Below, piece by piece: positions 47,361-57,043 of a stretch of 64,000 nt of DNA (within the stretch, counting starts at the first letter, position 1; the number at the start of each line of letters is the position of its first letter). A program made the position numbers and the translations under genes. The notes below the pieces were generated by a model. The model worked only from the letters and a program-made list of their open reading frames with translations. It did not search any database and was not told the DNA's origin. Origin of the DNA: Rhizobium sp. BK313 (GTDB taxonomy: Bacteria; Pseudomonadota; Alphaproteobacteria; Rhizobiales; Rhizobiaceae); contig NZ_JACHZQ010000001.1 of NCBI RefSeq assembly GCF_014193655.1, forward strand, positions 1,984,001-2,048,000, read 5' to 3'.

Positions 47361-48548
47361 ATGACTTTCTATCGGACAACACGGCTGATGCTGTCCAGCG
47401 CCGCCATTCTGTCTTTCGCCAGCTCCGCCTTTGCGCTCGACGGCAATGACCTCCTGAAGAAGATCAATGACGCCTACGCTCAGCAGGGCGGCTCGCTCGC
47501 TGCCGAAAGCATCGATGTCAGCGGCACGACGGTGACGCTGAAAGGCGTGAGCTTCAAAGCGGCTGGCACGCCCGATGGCTTCAAGCTGGGCGATATCACT
47601 TTGACCGGTGTCGCCGAAGCAGGTGGCGGTTACACCGTCGATCAGGTCGCTTTTCCCGACGTCGCCACGACCAAGGACGACGTTACCATCGCAGCTTCTG
47701 ACCTGAAGATGAATGGCGTCGAAATCCCGGCAGACGCAACCAAGGGCGATCTCGACTCCCTGCTGTTCTACAAGACCGCACATGCTGGCTCCCTCTCCTT
47801 CACCAAGGACGGCACGCAGGTCTTCTCGATCTCAGGCGCTGATGCAACGATGAACAAGCGTGCCGACAAGTCGGGTCTCGACTTCGATGCCGAAGTCAAC
47901 GGCGTCAAGGCTGATCTCAGCAAGGTCAACGATCCGCAGACCAAGGAAGCCATCAGCCAGCTCGATCTACAGCAGTTGAGCGGCAAGATCGCCATGAAGG
48001 GCAGTTGGGAGATTGCTCCGGGCAAGATCGACATCACCGAATATTCCTTGGATTTCAAGGATGTCGGCAAGCTGAACATCGCGCTCAGCCTCTCGGGCTA
48101 CACGCCCGCCTTCGCCAAGTCGCTGCAGGATGCGCTCAAGACCGTCCGCTCCAATCCGAACCAGCAGGATGCGCAGCAATCCGCCGGTCTTGCCATGCTC
48201 GGCCTTCTGCAGCAGCTAACCTTCAACAGCGCCCAGATCCGCTTCGACGACGGCTCGATCACGTCCCGGGCACTCGAATTTGCCGGCAAGCAGCAGGGCG
48301 TTTCCGGTAAGCAGCTGGCTGACACGCTGAAGGCGATGACGCCGATCATGATGGCTCAGCTCAACATTCCGGAACTGCAGAACGCCGTCTCCGCCGCCGT
48401 CAGCACCTATCTCGATAATCCGAAGAGCCTGACGGTCACCGCTGCACCGGACAAGCCGGTGCCGCTGCCAATGATCATTGGCGCCGCCATGGGCGCCCCG
48501 CAGTCGATCCCGCAGGTCATCGGTCTCAAGGTTTCGTCCAACGATTGA
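47361..48548 (+). CDS. exported protein of unknown function (paralog 1)
   Basis: 395 residues: signal peptide MTFYRTTRLMLSSAAILSFA ending at SSAFA, then a beta-rich body with alternating polar/hydrophobic strands and turns (VSGTTVTLKGVSFKAAGTPD, TEYSLDFKDVGKLNIALSLS). No named domain is recognised; the strand pattern recalls periplasmic AsmA/DUF945-like proteins, but this is only a resemblance. A close paralog of the same length lies at 50857, and both end in IGLKVSSND/IGLKITSND. GAGGAAAAG precedes the ATG. Ends in a strong terminator. Confidence 0.75.
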   Translation: MTFYRTTRLMLSSAAILSFASSAFALDGNDLLKKINDAYAQQGGSLAAESIDVSGTTVTLKGVSFKAAGTPDGFKLGDITLTGVAEAGGGYTVDQVAFPDVATTKDDVTIAASDLKMNGVEIPADATKGDLDSLLFYKTAHAGSLSFTKDGTQVFSISGADATMNKRADKSGLDFDAEVNGVKADLSKVNDPQTKEAISQLDLQQLSGKIAMKGSWEIAPGKIDITEYSLDFKDVGKLNIALSLSGYTPAFAKSLQDALKTVRSNPNQQDAQQSAGLAMLGLLQQLTFNSAQIRFDDGSITSRALEFAGKQQGVSGKQLADTLKAMTPIMMAQLNIPELQNAVSAAVSTYLDNPKSLTVTAAPDKPVPLPMIIGAAMGAPQSIPQVIGLKVSSND

Positions 48549-48574
48549 TCGAGGCTTCGATCCTGACAATATAG

Positions 48575-48604
48575 AAACCCGGCGATTTCGGTCGCCGGGT
48601 TTTT
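48575..48604 (+). terminator. Rho-independent terminator
   Basis: Eleven-base stem AAACCCGGCGA/TCGCCGGGTTT with loop TTTCGG, then Ts, about 25 bases past the paralog 1 stop. Confidence 0.92.
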
Positions 48605-48616
48605 CTTTGCCGTCGG

Positions 48617-48670
48617 CTAGAGCATCCCGCTTTCAGGTGGAATCACCTGCAAGCGGATAAGATGCTCTAG
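48617..48670. repeat. rhizobial-type palindromic repeat
   Basis: CTAGAGCATC at 48617-48626 pairs with GATGCTCTAG at 48661-48670, with a further internal stem (CAGGTG/CACCTG). The pattern matches a repeat dispersed in Rhizobiaceae intergenic regions (recalled, not searched). Confidence 0.65.
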
Positions 48671-48681
48671 ATTCAAAAATA

Positions 48682-48725
48682 CTAGAGCGACCTTTGTGCG
48701 TTCATATGAACGCACGGCGCTCTAG
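48682..48725. repeat. second palindromic repeat, overlapping the tetR stop
   Basis: CTAGAGCG and CGCTCTAG outer arms around an inner perfect GTGCGTTCATATGAACGCAC palindrome. The last bases supply the TAG stop codon of the minus-strand tetR gene (48722-48724). Confidence 0.65.
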
Positions 48726-49378
48726 GTTTCCCGCCGCAACTGATATTTCCTCAGTTCGCTGAGCGCATGCGACAACAGGGCAAGCAATTCATCGGTGGTG
48801 GCACCGTCGCGCGCCTGAACGGACATGCCTTGCAGGATCGCGCCCAGAAAACGTGCAAGCGACCGAGCGTCGGCATCCGACCGTATGTCACCTTCCGCAA
48901 TGCCGCGCTCAATCCGGGCCGCGAAGATGTCAAGCGTTTGCAGGCGCATCGATGCGACGTGATGGGCGATCGGCTCGCTTTCCTCGGCGCAATTCAACAC
49001 CGCCGTCGATATCATGCAGCCTTTCGGATGCTCCGGAGCCGTGAAGATCTTGGCGGAATTCGTCAGAAAGCGTTCGAAGGCCGTCACCGTATCCAGCTTG
49101 TCCAGAAACGGATTGCCAGGCTCCGGCCGCGGCATGCGGCGATATTGATCGAGCGTCTCGCGATAGAGCTCCGCCTTGGACCCGAAGGCCGCGTAGAGGC
49201 TTTGCGGCGTGATCCCCATCGCGGCGGTCAGGCCCGCGATGGAAGAGCCGTCATAACCATGCTTCCAGAACGTGTCCCGTGCGGCGGCAAGAACCGTCTC
49301 CCGATCGAAGGCGGGCGGGCGCCCACGCTTCCGCGGCAATGAATTTTCGGCCTCTTCGTTATTTTTCACAATGGTCAC
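48722..49378 (-). CDS. TetR-family transcriptional regulator
   Basis: 218 residues. The helix-turn-helix is intact (DRETVLAAARDTFWKHGYDG, then SSIAGLTAAMGITPQSLYAA and FGSKAELYRETLDQYRR). The ligand domain has the CMISTAVLNCAEESEPIAHHV segment common in the TetR_C_7-like AcrR group. The start is GTG 49378, overlapping a repeat that may be its own operator. Divergent from a serine hydrolase gene, the likely target. The stop lies inside a palindromic repeat. Confidence 0.9.
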   Translation of the reverse strand: MTIVKNNEEAENSLPRKRGRPPAFDRETVLAAARDTFWKHGYDGSSIAGLTAAMGITPQSLYAAFGSKAELYRETLDQYRRMPRPEPGNPFLDKLDTVTAFERFLTNSAKIFTAPEHPKGCMISTAVLNCAEESEPIAHHVASMRLQTLDIFAARIERGIAEGDIRSDADARSLARFLGAILQGMSVQARDGATTDELLALLSHALSELRKYQLRRET

Positions 49379-49425
49379 TCTAGAAATATTCTCCGATCTG
49401 GTTTATTCAGGAATGGTCATTGTGA
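49366..49425. promoter_or_regulatory. candidate TetR operator region
   Basis: AATGGTCA occurs at 49370-49377 and 49412-49419, 42 bases (four helical turns) apart, and TCACAATG/CATTGTGA form outer inverted arms at 49366-49373 and 49418-49425. The left copy covers the tetR start codon and the right copy lies about 25 bases before the hydrolase start. Confidence 0.5.
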
Positions 49426-49444
49426 TTATAGAAGGTTTTGCCCC

Positions 49445-50614
49445 ATGAGTCTTCCCGTGGAAAATTCCGCACGCCCGAGCCGTGGCAGCCTTGTTGAAGG
49501 CGTCGATGCTGCGATTGATTCCGCCCTGGCTGACAAGAGGCTGGTCGGGACCGTGGTCCTGATCGCCCGGGACGGAGAGCCGGTCTATCGCCGCGCCGCC
49601 GGTCTGGCAGACCGGGAAAACAAGGTAGCGATGCGGGAGGATGCCATATTCCGGCTTGCCTCCATCACCAAGCCGATCGTCGCCATCGCCGCCATGCGGC
49701 TTGTCGAACAGGGCCGCCTCGGGCTCGACGATCCGATCACCAAATGGCTGCCGGATTTCCGGCCGCGGCTACCCGATGGAACGGAGGCCGTTATCCGTAT
49801 CCGGCATCTTCTGACGCACACGTCCGGACTGGGTTACACGTTCGCGGAGGAGCAAGACGGCCCTTATCATCGCGCCGGCGTATCCGACGGTCTGGAGACA
49901 CCCGGCCTGTCGCTGGCTGATAACCTCAAGCGCCTCGCCAGCGCGCCTCTCCTCTTTCCGCCCGGCGAAAGCTGGCGTTATTCGCTGGCTATGGACGTGC
50001 TCGGCGGCATCATCGAAAAGGAAACCGGCGGTAACCTCGATAGCGCAGTCGCGGAGCTGGTGATGAAACCGCTTGGTCTCTCCGATACCGCTTTCTCCGT
50101 TCGCGATCGCAGCCGCCTGGCAGCCGCCTATATGAATGGCGTATCGGAGCCGCAGCGGATGGGGGATGAGGCGCTCGTCCCGATACTTGACGGCACGATC
50201 CGCTTTGCGCCGGACAGGATATTCGATCCCGCCTCCTATCACTCCGGCGGCGCGGGTATGGCCGGAACGGCAAGCGACGTGCTTGCTATTCTGGAAACGG
50301 TGCGCAACGGCGGCGCACCGCTACTGTCTGCCGATACCGTGAAGACGATGATGGCCGATCACGCGGGCGGCCATATGCAGGCACTGCAAGCCGGCGTCGG
50401 TTTTGGCTACGGATGGTCCGTGGTCACAGACCCCATTGCAGCGCAAGCCCCGTTCTCAGCAGGCACAATCAAATGGGGTGGCGTCTACGGTCACAGCTGG
50501 TTCGTCGATCCCGAGAAAAGGCTCAGCGTCGCTGCACTCACCAATACAGCCCTCGAGGGCATGTGGGGACAATTCACCGTCGACCTGGCCAAAGCGGTCT
50601 ATGCCGCGATCTAG
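49445..50614 (+). CDS. serine hydrolase of the beta-lactamase/esterase class C fold
   Basis: 389 residues. The SxxK nucleophile motif is SITK (residues 73-76) in FRLASITKPIVAI. The second motif is YSL in ESWRYSLAMDVLGG, and the KTG position reads HSW (YGHSWFVDP), as in family VIII esterases. RIRHLLTHTSGLGY is also typical. No signal peptide, so probably a cytoplasmic esterase rather than a secreted antibiotic-hydrolysing enzyme. Divergent from tetR; strong terminator follows. Confidence 0.88.
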   Translation: MSLPVENSARPSRGSLVEGVDAAIDSALADKRLVGTVVLIARDGEPVYRRAAGLADRENKVAMREDAIFRLASITKPIVAIAAMRLVEQGRLGLDDPITKWLPDFRPRLPDGTEAVIRIRHLLTHTSGLGYTFAEEQDGPYHRAGVSDGLETPGLSLADNLKRLASAPLLFPPGESWRYSLAMDVLGGIIEKETGGNLDSAVAELVMKPLGLSDTAFSVRDRSRLAAAYMNGVSEPQRMGDEALVPILDGTIRFAPDRIFDPASYHSGGAGMAGTASDVLAILETVRNGGAPLLSADTVKTMMADHAGGHMQALQAGVGFGYGWSVVTDPIAAQAPFSAGTIKWGGVYGHSWFVDPEKRLSVAALTNTALEGMWGQFTVDLAKAVYAAI

Positions 50615-50634
50615 CGGGTATCGACATGCCAAAT

Positions 50635-50665
50635 AAAAACCCGGCGTTTTTTTCGCCGGGTTTTT
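50635..50665. terminator. bidirectional Rho-independent terminator
   Basis: Twelve-base stem AAAAACCCGGCG/CGCCGGGTTTTT with a T7 loop, about 20 bases past the serine hydrolase stop. Confidence 0.92.
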
Positions 50666-50856
50666 GCTTCTCATGAGAATGGGCTGTGTGAAGCCATGAT
50701 ACCGTAACACCTCATCGAATAGCGGAGATGAGGCCGGAAATTCTAGAGCCAGAATACAACTATTATTGGAATTTCTGCGAGATGTTGCTAGAGATTGTAG
50801 CGATATGTGCAATCCAACCGTGTAGATCAACGCCTTTCCAGCCGGGATGCCCCATC

Positions 50857-52041
50857 ATGATCTTCTATCGAATGAGTCAGCTGACAGTCGTCGGCACCGG
50901 ACTTGTGTTCTTTGCGAACTCCGCTTTCGCGCTCGATGGGGCCGACGTCCTCAAGAAGCTCAACAATGCCATAGTCGCGCAGATAGGAGACTCGATCGAG
51001 GCCGGAAGCGTCGCTGTCAATGGTTCAACCGTCGTCCTGAGAAACGTGACATATACGCCGCGAGGAAGAACCGGCATTGCCCTCGGCGATGTCACGATGA
51101 CTGGTGTGGCCGAGCAGGCCGGCGGTTATACGATCGAGAAAGTGCTCATCCCCGATGTTACAATAAAGCAAAAAGACTTCAGTGTCAGTGCCGCAGGACT
51201 AAGGGTGGATGACCTCGAAATTCCCGTGAATGCGACGTTGAGCGATATGAACTCGATATTCGTTTATCACGCACATGTGGGCCCGGTGTCCTGCCTGAGG
51301 GTCGGCGAAAAGTTTTTCTCCATATCCGCTGCCGATTCCGTCTCCACGAAACGTTTGGACAAAAAGGGCGTCGATTCCAGTTTCACAATTGTTGGAATTG
51401 TTGCCGACCTTTCCCTTGCCCAGATGCAGTTAAGCTCTGAAGCAATCAGGCACTTTGAGCTGCAGAACCTGCACGCAACGTTTTCCATGAAAAACAGCTG
51501 GGAGCTTTCCACCGGCAAGTACGACCTGACGGAATACACGTTTGATCTGGAGAATATAGGGAAGCTGAATGTCCAGCTCAGCTTCTCCGGTCTTACCCCC
51601 GCGTTCTACAATACCGCAGAGGCCCTATACTCCCCGATGACCGGCACCGCGGACGATCAAAATACCAAGAATGCTAAATACTTGTTGGCTCTCGCATTCG
51701 TTCAACAACTGACCTTGAATAGCGCTCAAATCCGTTTTGACGATGCTTCATTCACCGATCGCATATTCGATTATATCAGCAAATGGGATCATGTGACGCG
51801 CGCGCAATCGGCAAACACCTTTGCGGCAGAAATTCTGGCGGGGATATCTCAGTTCGGGATTCCCGACCTCCAGGAAGCTTTCTCAACGGCCGTCGTCGAA
51901 TATTTCAACAATCCCAAAAGCCTGACGATCAGCGCTGCGCCCGCCAACCCCGTCCCCATGTCGACGGTCATAGAAGCCGCTAAAAACGCAAAAGAGTCGA
52001 TCCCGAAGATGATTGGCCTGAAGATCACATCGAATGACTAG
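50857..52041 (+). CDS. exported protein of unknown function (paralog 2)
   Basis: 394 residues, clearly related to the protein at 47361: both begin M-x-FYR, share SAFALDG-x-D-V/L-LKK-LN/IN after the signal peptide, the LGDxTxTGVAE-x-GGYT and SAQIRFDD segments, and the NPKSLTxxAAPxxPVPxxxxI end. It is more diverged in its middle, and its codon use is visibly richer in A/T, so the copies have evolved differently. ATG 50857 is set by the alignment of the two N-termini; the frame upstream is not protein-like. Function unknown; periplasmic location inferred. Confidence 0.75.
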   Translation: MIFYRMSQLTVVGTGLVFFANSAFALDGADVLKKLNNAIVAQIGDSIEAGSVAVNGSTVVLRNVTYTPRGRTGIALGDVTMTGVAEQAGGYTIEKVLIPDVTIKQKDFSVSAAGLRVDDLEIPVNATLSDMNSIFVYHAHVGPVSCLRVGEKFFSISAADSVSTKRLDKKGVDSSFTIVGIVADLSLAQMQLSSEAIRHFELQNLHATFSMKNSWELSTGKYDLTEYTFDLENIGKLNVQLSFSGLTPAFYNTAEALYSPMTGTADDQNTKNAKYLLALAFVQQLTLNSAQIRFDDASFTDRIFDYISKWDHVTRAQSANTFAAEILAGISQFGIPDLQEAFSTAVVEYFNNPKSLTISAAPANPVPMSTVIEAAKNAKESIPKMIGLKITSND

Positions 52042-52078
52042 GCAGGGAGCGATTGGGAAGGCGGCGTCGAGAGGGAAG

Positions 52079-52105
52079 CCCGGCGACTTCAAACACGCCG
52101 CCGGG
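52079..52105. terminator. possible terminator between paralog 2 and aspS
   Basis: Arms CCCGGCG (52079-52085) and CGCCGGG (52099-52105) in the convergent gap. There is no clear T-run, so function is uncertain. Confidence 0.4.
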
Positions 52106-52128
52106 TCAATTCGATATGGCTAGAAGCC

Positions 52129-53919
52129 TCAGTCCTTCTTGACCGGCGGTACCGGGCGGATGGCCAGTTCGCGCAGCTGCGTCGGCGTTGCGGCCGAGGG
52201 AGCGCCCATCAGCAGATCCTGTGCCTGCTGGTTCATCGGGAACAGCGAGATTTCGCGCAGGTTCTTGGCGCCGACCAGCAGCATAACGATACGGTCGATG
52301 CCGAAGGCAGCGCCGCCGTGCGGAGGCGCGCCGTACTGGAAGGCGCGATAGAGACCGCCGAAGCGCTCCTCGACGTCCGCCTGGCTGAGGCCGACCTTTT
52401 CGAAGGCGGCGACCATGGTCTCCGGCGACTGGTTACGGATCGAGCCCGAGGCGATTTCGAAACCGTTGCAGACGGCGTCATACTGGAAAGCCTTGATCGT
52501 CAGTGGATCCTGGCTCTTCAGCGCCTCAAGGCCGCCCTGGGGCATCGAGAACGGGTTGTGTGCGAAGTCGACCTTCTTTTCTTCCTCGCTCCATTCGAAG
52601 AACGGGAAGTCGACGATCCAGCAAAGCTCGAAACGGTCGCGGTCGACCAGGTTCAGCTCCTCGCCGGCCCTGGTGCGAGCCTCGCCGGCAAACTTGTAGA
52701 ACTTGTCCGGATCGCCGGCAACGAAGAAGCAGGCATCGCCATCATCGAGACCAAGCTGGGTGCGGATCGCATCCGTGCGCTCCTCGCCGATGTTCTTGGC
52801 AAGCGGGCCAGCGCCCTCGAGCTTCTCGCCTTCCTTGCGCCAGAAGATATAGCCGAGACCGGGCTGGCCCTGGCTCTGCGCCCAGGCGTTCATGCGGTCG
52901 CAGAAGGCTCTGGAGCCGCCGGTCTTGGCCGGGATCGCCCAGACTTCGACCTTCGGGTTCGAGGCGATCATGTTGGCGAAGACCTTGAAGCCGGAGCCGG
53001 CAAAATGCTCGGTCACCGCTTCCATGACGATCGGGTTGCGCAGGTCCGGCTTGTCGGAGCCGTATTTGCGGATCGCGACGTCATAGGGGATGCGCGGCCA
53101 TTCTTTGGTGACGGGCTTGCCGTCGGCGAACTCCTCGAACACGCTGGTCATCAGCGGTCCCATCGTGTTCCAGACATCTTCCTGGGTAACGAAGCTCATT
53201 TCCAGGTCGAGTTGATAGAATTCGCCGGGCAAACGGTCTGCGCGCGGATCTTCGTCGCGGAAGCACGGCGCGATCTGGAAGTAGCGGTCGAAGCCGGCGA
53301 CCATCAGCAATTGCTTGTACTGCTGCGGCGCCTGCGGCAGGGCATAGAAGGTGCCGGGATGAATGCGGCTCGGCACCAGGAAGTCGCGCGCACCTTCGGG
53401 CGACGAAGCCGTGAGGATCGGCGTCGTGTATTCGGTGAAGCCTACTTCGCCCATATGGCGGCGCATCGAGGAAATGACCTGCGTGCGCTTGACGATGTTC
53501 CGGTGCAGCGTTTCGCGGCGCAGGTCGAGGAAGCGGTACTTCAGGCGCACGTCTTCCGGATAGTCCGGCTCGCCGAAGACCGGCAACGGCAATTCCTTGG
53601 CAGCGGAGAGCACTTCGATCTCCTGCGCATAAAGCTCGATCTCGCCGGTCGGCATGTTCTTATTGATCGTGTCTTCGGTACGAGCCTTTACCAGGCCGTC
53701 GATGCGGATAACCCATTCGCCGCGTACGGTTTCCGCCAGCTTGAAGGCCGGAGAATCCGGATCAGCGACGACCTGTGTGATGCCGTAGTGATCGCGCAGA
53801 TCGATAAACAGCACGCCGCCATGATCTCGGACGCGATGAACCCAGCCGGAGATGCGGACGGTCGAACCGACGTCGGACTTGCGCAGGGCGGCGCATGTGT
53901 GGCTGCGATAGCGATGCAT
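52129..53919 (-). CDS. aspS: aspartyl-tRNA synthetase
   Basis: 596 residues, bacterial-type AspRS. An N-terminal anticodon-binding OB domain ([20 protein letters not shown], then [20 protein letters not shown]), class II motif 2 ([20 protein letters not shown]), an inserted GAD domain, and motif 3 ([20 protein letters not shown]). Charges tRNA-Asp and, if the organism lacks AsnRS as many rhizobia do, probably tRNA-Asn too. Convergent with paralog 2. Confidence 0.97.
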   Translation of the reverse strand: MHRYRSHTCAALRKSDVGSTVRISGWVHRVRDHGGVLFIDLRDHYGITQVVADPDSPAFKLAETVRGEWVIRIDGLVKARTEDTINKNMPTGEIELYAQEIEVLSAAKELPLPVFGEPDYPEDVRLKYRFLDLRRETLHRNIVKRTQVISSMRRHMGEVGFTEYTTPILTASSPEGARDFLVPSRIHPGTFYALPQAPQQYKQLLMVAGFDRYFQIAPCFRDEDPRADRLPGEFYQLDLEMSFVTQEDVWNTMGPLMTSVFEEFADGKPVTKEWPRIPYDVAIRKYGSDKPDLRNPIVMEAVTEHFAGSGFKVFANMIASNPKVEVWAIPAKTGGSRAFCDRMNAWAQSQGQPGLGYIFWRKEGEKLEGAGPLAKNIGEERTDAIRTQLGLDDGDACFFVAGDPDKFYKFAGEARTRAGEELNLVDRDRFELCWIVDFPFFEWSEEEKKVDFAHNPFSMPQGGLEALKSQDPLTIKAFQYDAVCNGFEIASGSIRNQSPETMVAAFEKVGLSQADVEERFGGLYRAFQYGAPPHGGAAFGIDRIVMLLVGAKNLREISLFPMNQQAQDLLMGAPSAATPTQLRELAIRPVPPVKKD

Positions 53920-54185
53920 AGTGTAATATCCTGGACTTGGCGGACGGCGGCGAATGCGGACAAAAGCCCCTCGCCTGCCGACGAGAAAATCGGGCGGAAA
54001 AGCGCACGGTGCGCCTGATTTGTCAAGGCTCGAACGCCGGCGAGTCGGTTTAAAGCTGCTTTCGTGAACTCGCTACATCGACAGCTATTGGTAGCCGATG
54101 CGGCAATTCAGCTACCTCAGTGCTATTGCTGAACGCCAGAGTCAACTTTAAACAGGCAGGCGTATCCTTGTGCCCGGAGCCTCGC

Positions 54186-55580
54186 ATGCCCATCCTCACC
54201 CGCCGCAATCTTCTCAAAACCTCTGCCGTTGCTGGTGCCTATGGTGTGGGGCTCGGCATCGCCGGCAGGTTCGGCGGCAAAGCTATGGCGGCGCCGGAAC
54301 CGCAGGTGTTGAAGACTACGAAGATCCAAGCCAAATTGATGGATGGCGGGGCGACCAAGGACATCTTGACCTATGGCGATGCCGGTATGCCGCCGGTCGT
54401 GCGCATGAGGAAGGGCGAGCCCTTCGCCGCACGCCTTGTCAACGGCATAGACGATCCGACGACGATCCACTGGCACGGCATCCGCCTCCCGAACAAGATG
54501 GACGGTGTGCCCTTCCTGACGCAGCCCTACGTCTATACGGGCGATCACTTCGACTATGCCTTCACGCCCCCGGATGCCGGCACCTTCTGGTATCATCCGC
54601 ACTGCAACACGCTGATCCAGATGGGACATGGCATGACCGGCGTCATCGTCGTGGAAAATCCGAAAGATCCGACATTCGATTCTGAAGTGGTCCTCAATCT
54701 GCGCGACTGGCGGCTCGGCGGCGACGGCCAATTCATCGCACAGTTTCGCCCGCGCGATTCCGCCAAGTCGGGGACCTACGGAACGGTGCGGACGGCCAAT
54801 TGGCAGCAGCAGCCGCAATATGATGCGCCCTCCGGCGGGCTGGTGCGCCTGCGCCTCGCGATCACCGATGTCACGCGCATCTATAATTTCCGAATGGAGG
54901 GTACCACGGCGACCGTGATAGCCATCGACGGCAATCCGGTGCCGCAGCGCTTTCCGCTCGATGTGCTGCAGCTGGGGCCTGGTCAGCGCCTGGAACTGGC
55001 CGTGCGCATGCCCGATGACGAAGGCGCGATCGTCAAGCTGGAGGATGTCAGAGGCACCGATCCGAAGGTGCTCGCAACGCTGCGTTCGGTCGGAAGTTCA
55101 CTGAAGCACGATGTTCGCGATCTGGCGCCGCTCGAAGACAATCCGGTCGCAAAGGCTGATATCGGATCGGCGGAACATATTCCGTTGATCCTCAGCGCCA
55201 CGGCGGAAAATACCGCCGACAACACTATTTGCGGCTCGCTCGGCTACAGTTTCTGGGCGATCAACAAGGTGCCGTGGCCGGGCGATACGCCCGATCCGAC
55301 CGCGCCACTCGCTGAATTGAAACTCGGCAAGAGCTATGTCATCGACATGGAAAACCTGACGCCCCATACGCACCCGATCCATCTGCATGGCATGAGCTTC
55401 ACCGTGCTCTCCTCTTCGACGCGCCAGGTGCAGCCCTTCGTCTCCGACACCTATCTGATCCAACCGAACGAGAAGGTACAGCTCGCCTTCGTCGCCGACA
55501 ATCCCGGCGACTGGTTGCTGCATTGCCATATCATCGAGCATCAGAAGACCGGCATGACGAGCTATGTACGCGTCGCCTAA
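54186..55580 (+). CDS. Tat-exported multicopper oxidase
   Basis: 464 residues, three cupredoxin domains. The Tat signal is TRRNLLKTSAVAGAYGVGLG. All copper motifs are intact: TIHWHGIRLP, FWYHPHCNT, HTHPIHLHGMSF and LLHCHIIEHQKTGM. Oxidises phenols or metals with reduction of O2, and could serve copper tolerance, though no other copper gene is adjacent. ATG 54186 has GGAG upstream and starts the Tat signal; the earlier open frame is rejected. Confidence 0.93.
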   Translation: MPILTRRNLLKTSAVAGAYGVGLGIAGRFGGKAMAAPEPQVLKTTKIQAKLMDGGATKDILTYGDAGMPPVVRMRKGEPFAARLVNGIDDPTTIHWHGIRLPNKMDGVPFLTQPYVYTGDHFDYAFTPPDAGTFWYHPHCNTLIQMGHGMTGVIVVENPKDPTFDSEVVLNLRDWRLGGDGQFIAQFRPRDSAKSGTYGTVRTANWQQQPQYDAPSGGLVRLRLAITDVTRIYNFRMEGTTATVIAIDGNPVPQRFPLDVLQLGPGQRLELAVRMPDDEGAIVKLEDVRGTDPKVLATLRSVGSSLKHDVRDLAPLEDNPVAKADIGSAEHIPLILSATAENTADNTICGSLGYSFWAINKVPWPGDTPDPTAPLAELKLGKSYVIDMENLTPHTHPIHLHGMSFTVLSSSTRQVQPFVSDTYLIQPNEKVQLAFVADNPGDWLLHCHIIEHQKTGMTSYVRVA

Positions 55581-55717
55581 CGCAACCCCTAAAAAAGTAC
55601 GAAGCGCTTTGGATAAGATAGGGATAGCGTTGAGAGCTTCGACTTTCGACGTATTGACATATCCGGTTGAAAGGAGAAGGAAGGTTAACGAACTATTTTA
55701 CAGATGAATGTGTTGAT

Positions 55718-56863
55718 ATGATCGAAACTACCGCCCAGTTGGAGGCGGCCTGCCAAGAGCTGGCCAAGTCAGAATTCATTACCATCGACACCGAATTCCT
55801 GCGCGAGACGACCTTCTGGCCGGAGCTTTGCCTGATCCAGATGGCGAGCCCGACGATCGAAGTGCTGGTCGATCCGCTGGCGAAGGGCTTGGACCTGAAA
55901 CCTTTTTTTGAGCTGATGGCCAATCCTGCCGTCATGAAGGTGTTCCACGCCGCACGCCAGGACATCGAAATCATCTTCAATCGCGGCAACCTCATCCCGC
56001 ATCCGATCTTCGACACGCAGGTGGCCGCCATGGTCTGCGGATTCGGCGATTCGGTCTCCTACGACCAGCTGGTCAGCCGCATCAAGAACGTCCACATCGA
56101 CAAGTCCTCGCGCTTCACCGACTGGAGCCGCCGGCCGCTGTCGGAAAAGCAGCTCGACTACGCGCTGGCCGACGTCACCCATCTGCGCGATGTCTATCTT
56201 TCACTGAAAGAACAGCTCGAGCGCGAGGGCCGAGCGTCCTGGCTGCTCGAAGAAATGGCGATCCTCGAAGCGCGCGAGACCTACGACCTGCATCCCGATG
56301 ATGCCTGGCAGAGACTGAAGATGCGGCTGCGCAAGCCGCAGGAGCTGGCCGTATTGAAATACGTCGCCGCCTGGCGCGAGCGCGAAGCGCGCGCGCGCAA
56401 TGTGCCTCGCGCCCGCGTGCTGAAGGACGACGCCATCTACGAAATCGCCCAGCAGCAGCCGAAGGATATGGAAGCGCTCGGCCGGCTGCGCACGATCCCG
56501 AAAGGTTGGGAACGATCTGCCTCCGGCACGGCCGTGTTGGAAGCGATCAACGAGGCCCTGGCGCTGCCCAAGGCTGACATGCCGCATGTGCCACGGCATC
56601 AGCAGGCTCCAGAGGGCACTGCCGCTGCGGCTGAACTGCTGAAGGTGCTCCTCAAGCTGATCGCTGAAAAACACGGCGTCGCCCCGAAAGTCATCGCCAA
56701 CAGCGAAGACCTGGACAAGATCGCCGCTGAAGGCGAGAAGGCCGAAGTGGCTGCCCTCACCGGCTGGCGACGTGACCTTTTCGGCGAGACGGCGCTGCAG
56801 CTTATCCAGGGCCAGGTGGCCTTGCGCTTCGTCGGCAAGCGCGTCGAGACGGTCAACCTCTAG
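55718..56863 (+). CDS. rnd: ribonuclease D
   Basis: 381 residues. A 3'-5' exoribonuclease of the DEDD class: FITIDTEFLRETTFWPELCL, KVFHAARQDIEIIFN and LDYALADVTHLRDVYLSL supply the acidic residues. An HRDC domain follows (WREREARARNVPRARVLKDD). ATG 55718 is chosen because the family starts MIETTxxLExAC; the upstream part of the frame is not conserved. Confidence 0.93.
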   Translation: MIETTAQLEAACQELAKSEFITIDTEFLRETTFWPELCLIQMASPTIEVLVDPLAKGLDLKPFFELMANPAVMKVFHAARQDIEIIFNRGNLIPHPIFDTQVAAMVCGFGDSVSYDQLVSRIKNVHIDKSSRFTDWSRRPLSEKQLDYALADVTHLRDVYLSLKEQLEREGRASWLLEEMAILEARETYDLHPDDAWQRLKMRLRKPQELAVLKYVAAWREREARARNVPRARVLKDDAIYEIAQQQPKDMEALGRLRTIPKGWERSASGTAVLEAINEALALPKADMPHVPRHQQAPEGTAAAAELLKVLLKLIAEKHGVAPKVIANSEDLDKIAAEGEKAEVAALTGWRRDLFGETALQLIQGQVALRFVGKRVETVNL

Positions 56864-57043
56864 CCCCGCGACCTTCGCCGGCCGTTCGGCGATCCCGAAC
56901 GTTTGGCGGTTGCGTGCCATCCAAAAATAGAGATGCTGGTTGCGAATGCGATTGTGCCGCACATCCGACAGAATGGATAATTAGCGCAATCACATAATTG
57001 ATGGCGCACAGGTCTTTCCCCAAACCGATCCCGGCTTGGGTAT

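Noticed and set aside
49445..50614. Classical secreted beta-lactamase (antibiotic resistance gene)
   Set aside because: It lacks a signal peptide and has HSW in place of KTG, pointing to a family VIII-type esterase.
52318..54018. Long plus-strand open frame of more than 500 codons opposite aspS
   Set aside because: Antisense to a complete, well-conserved aspS; no recognisable protein features.
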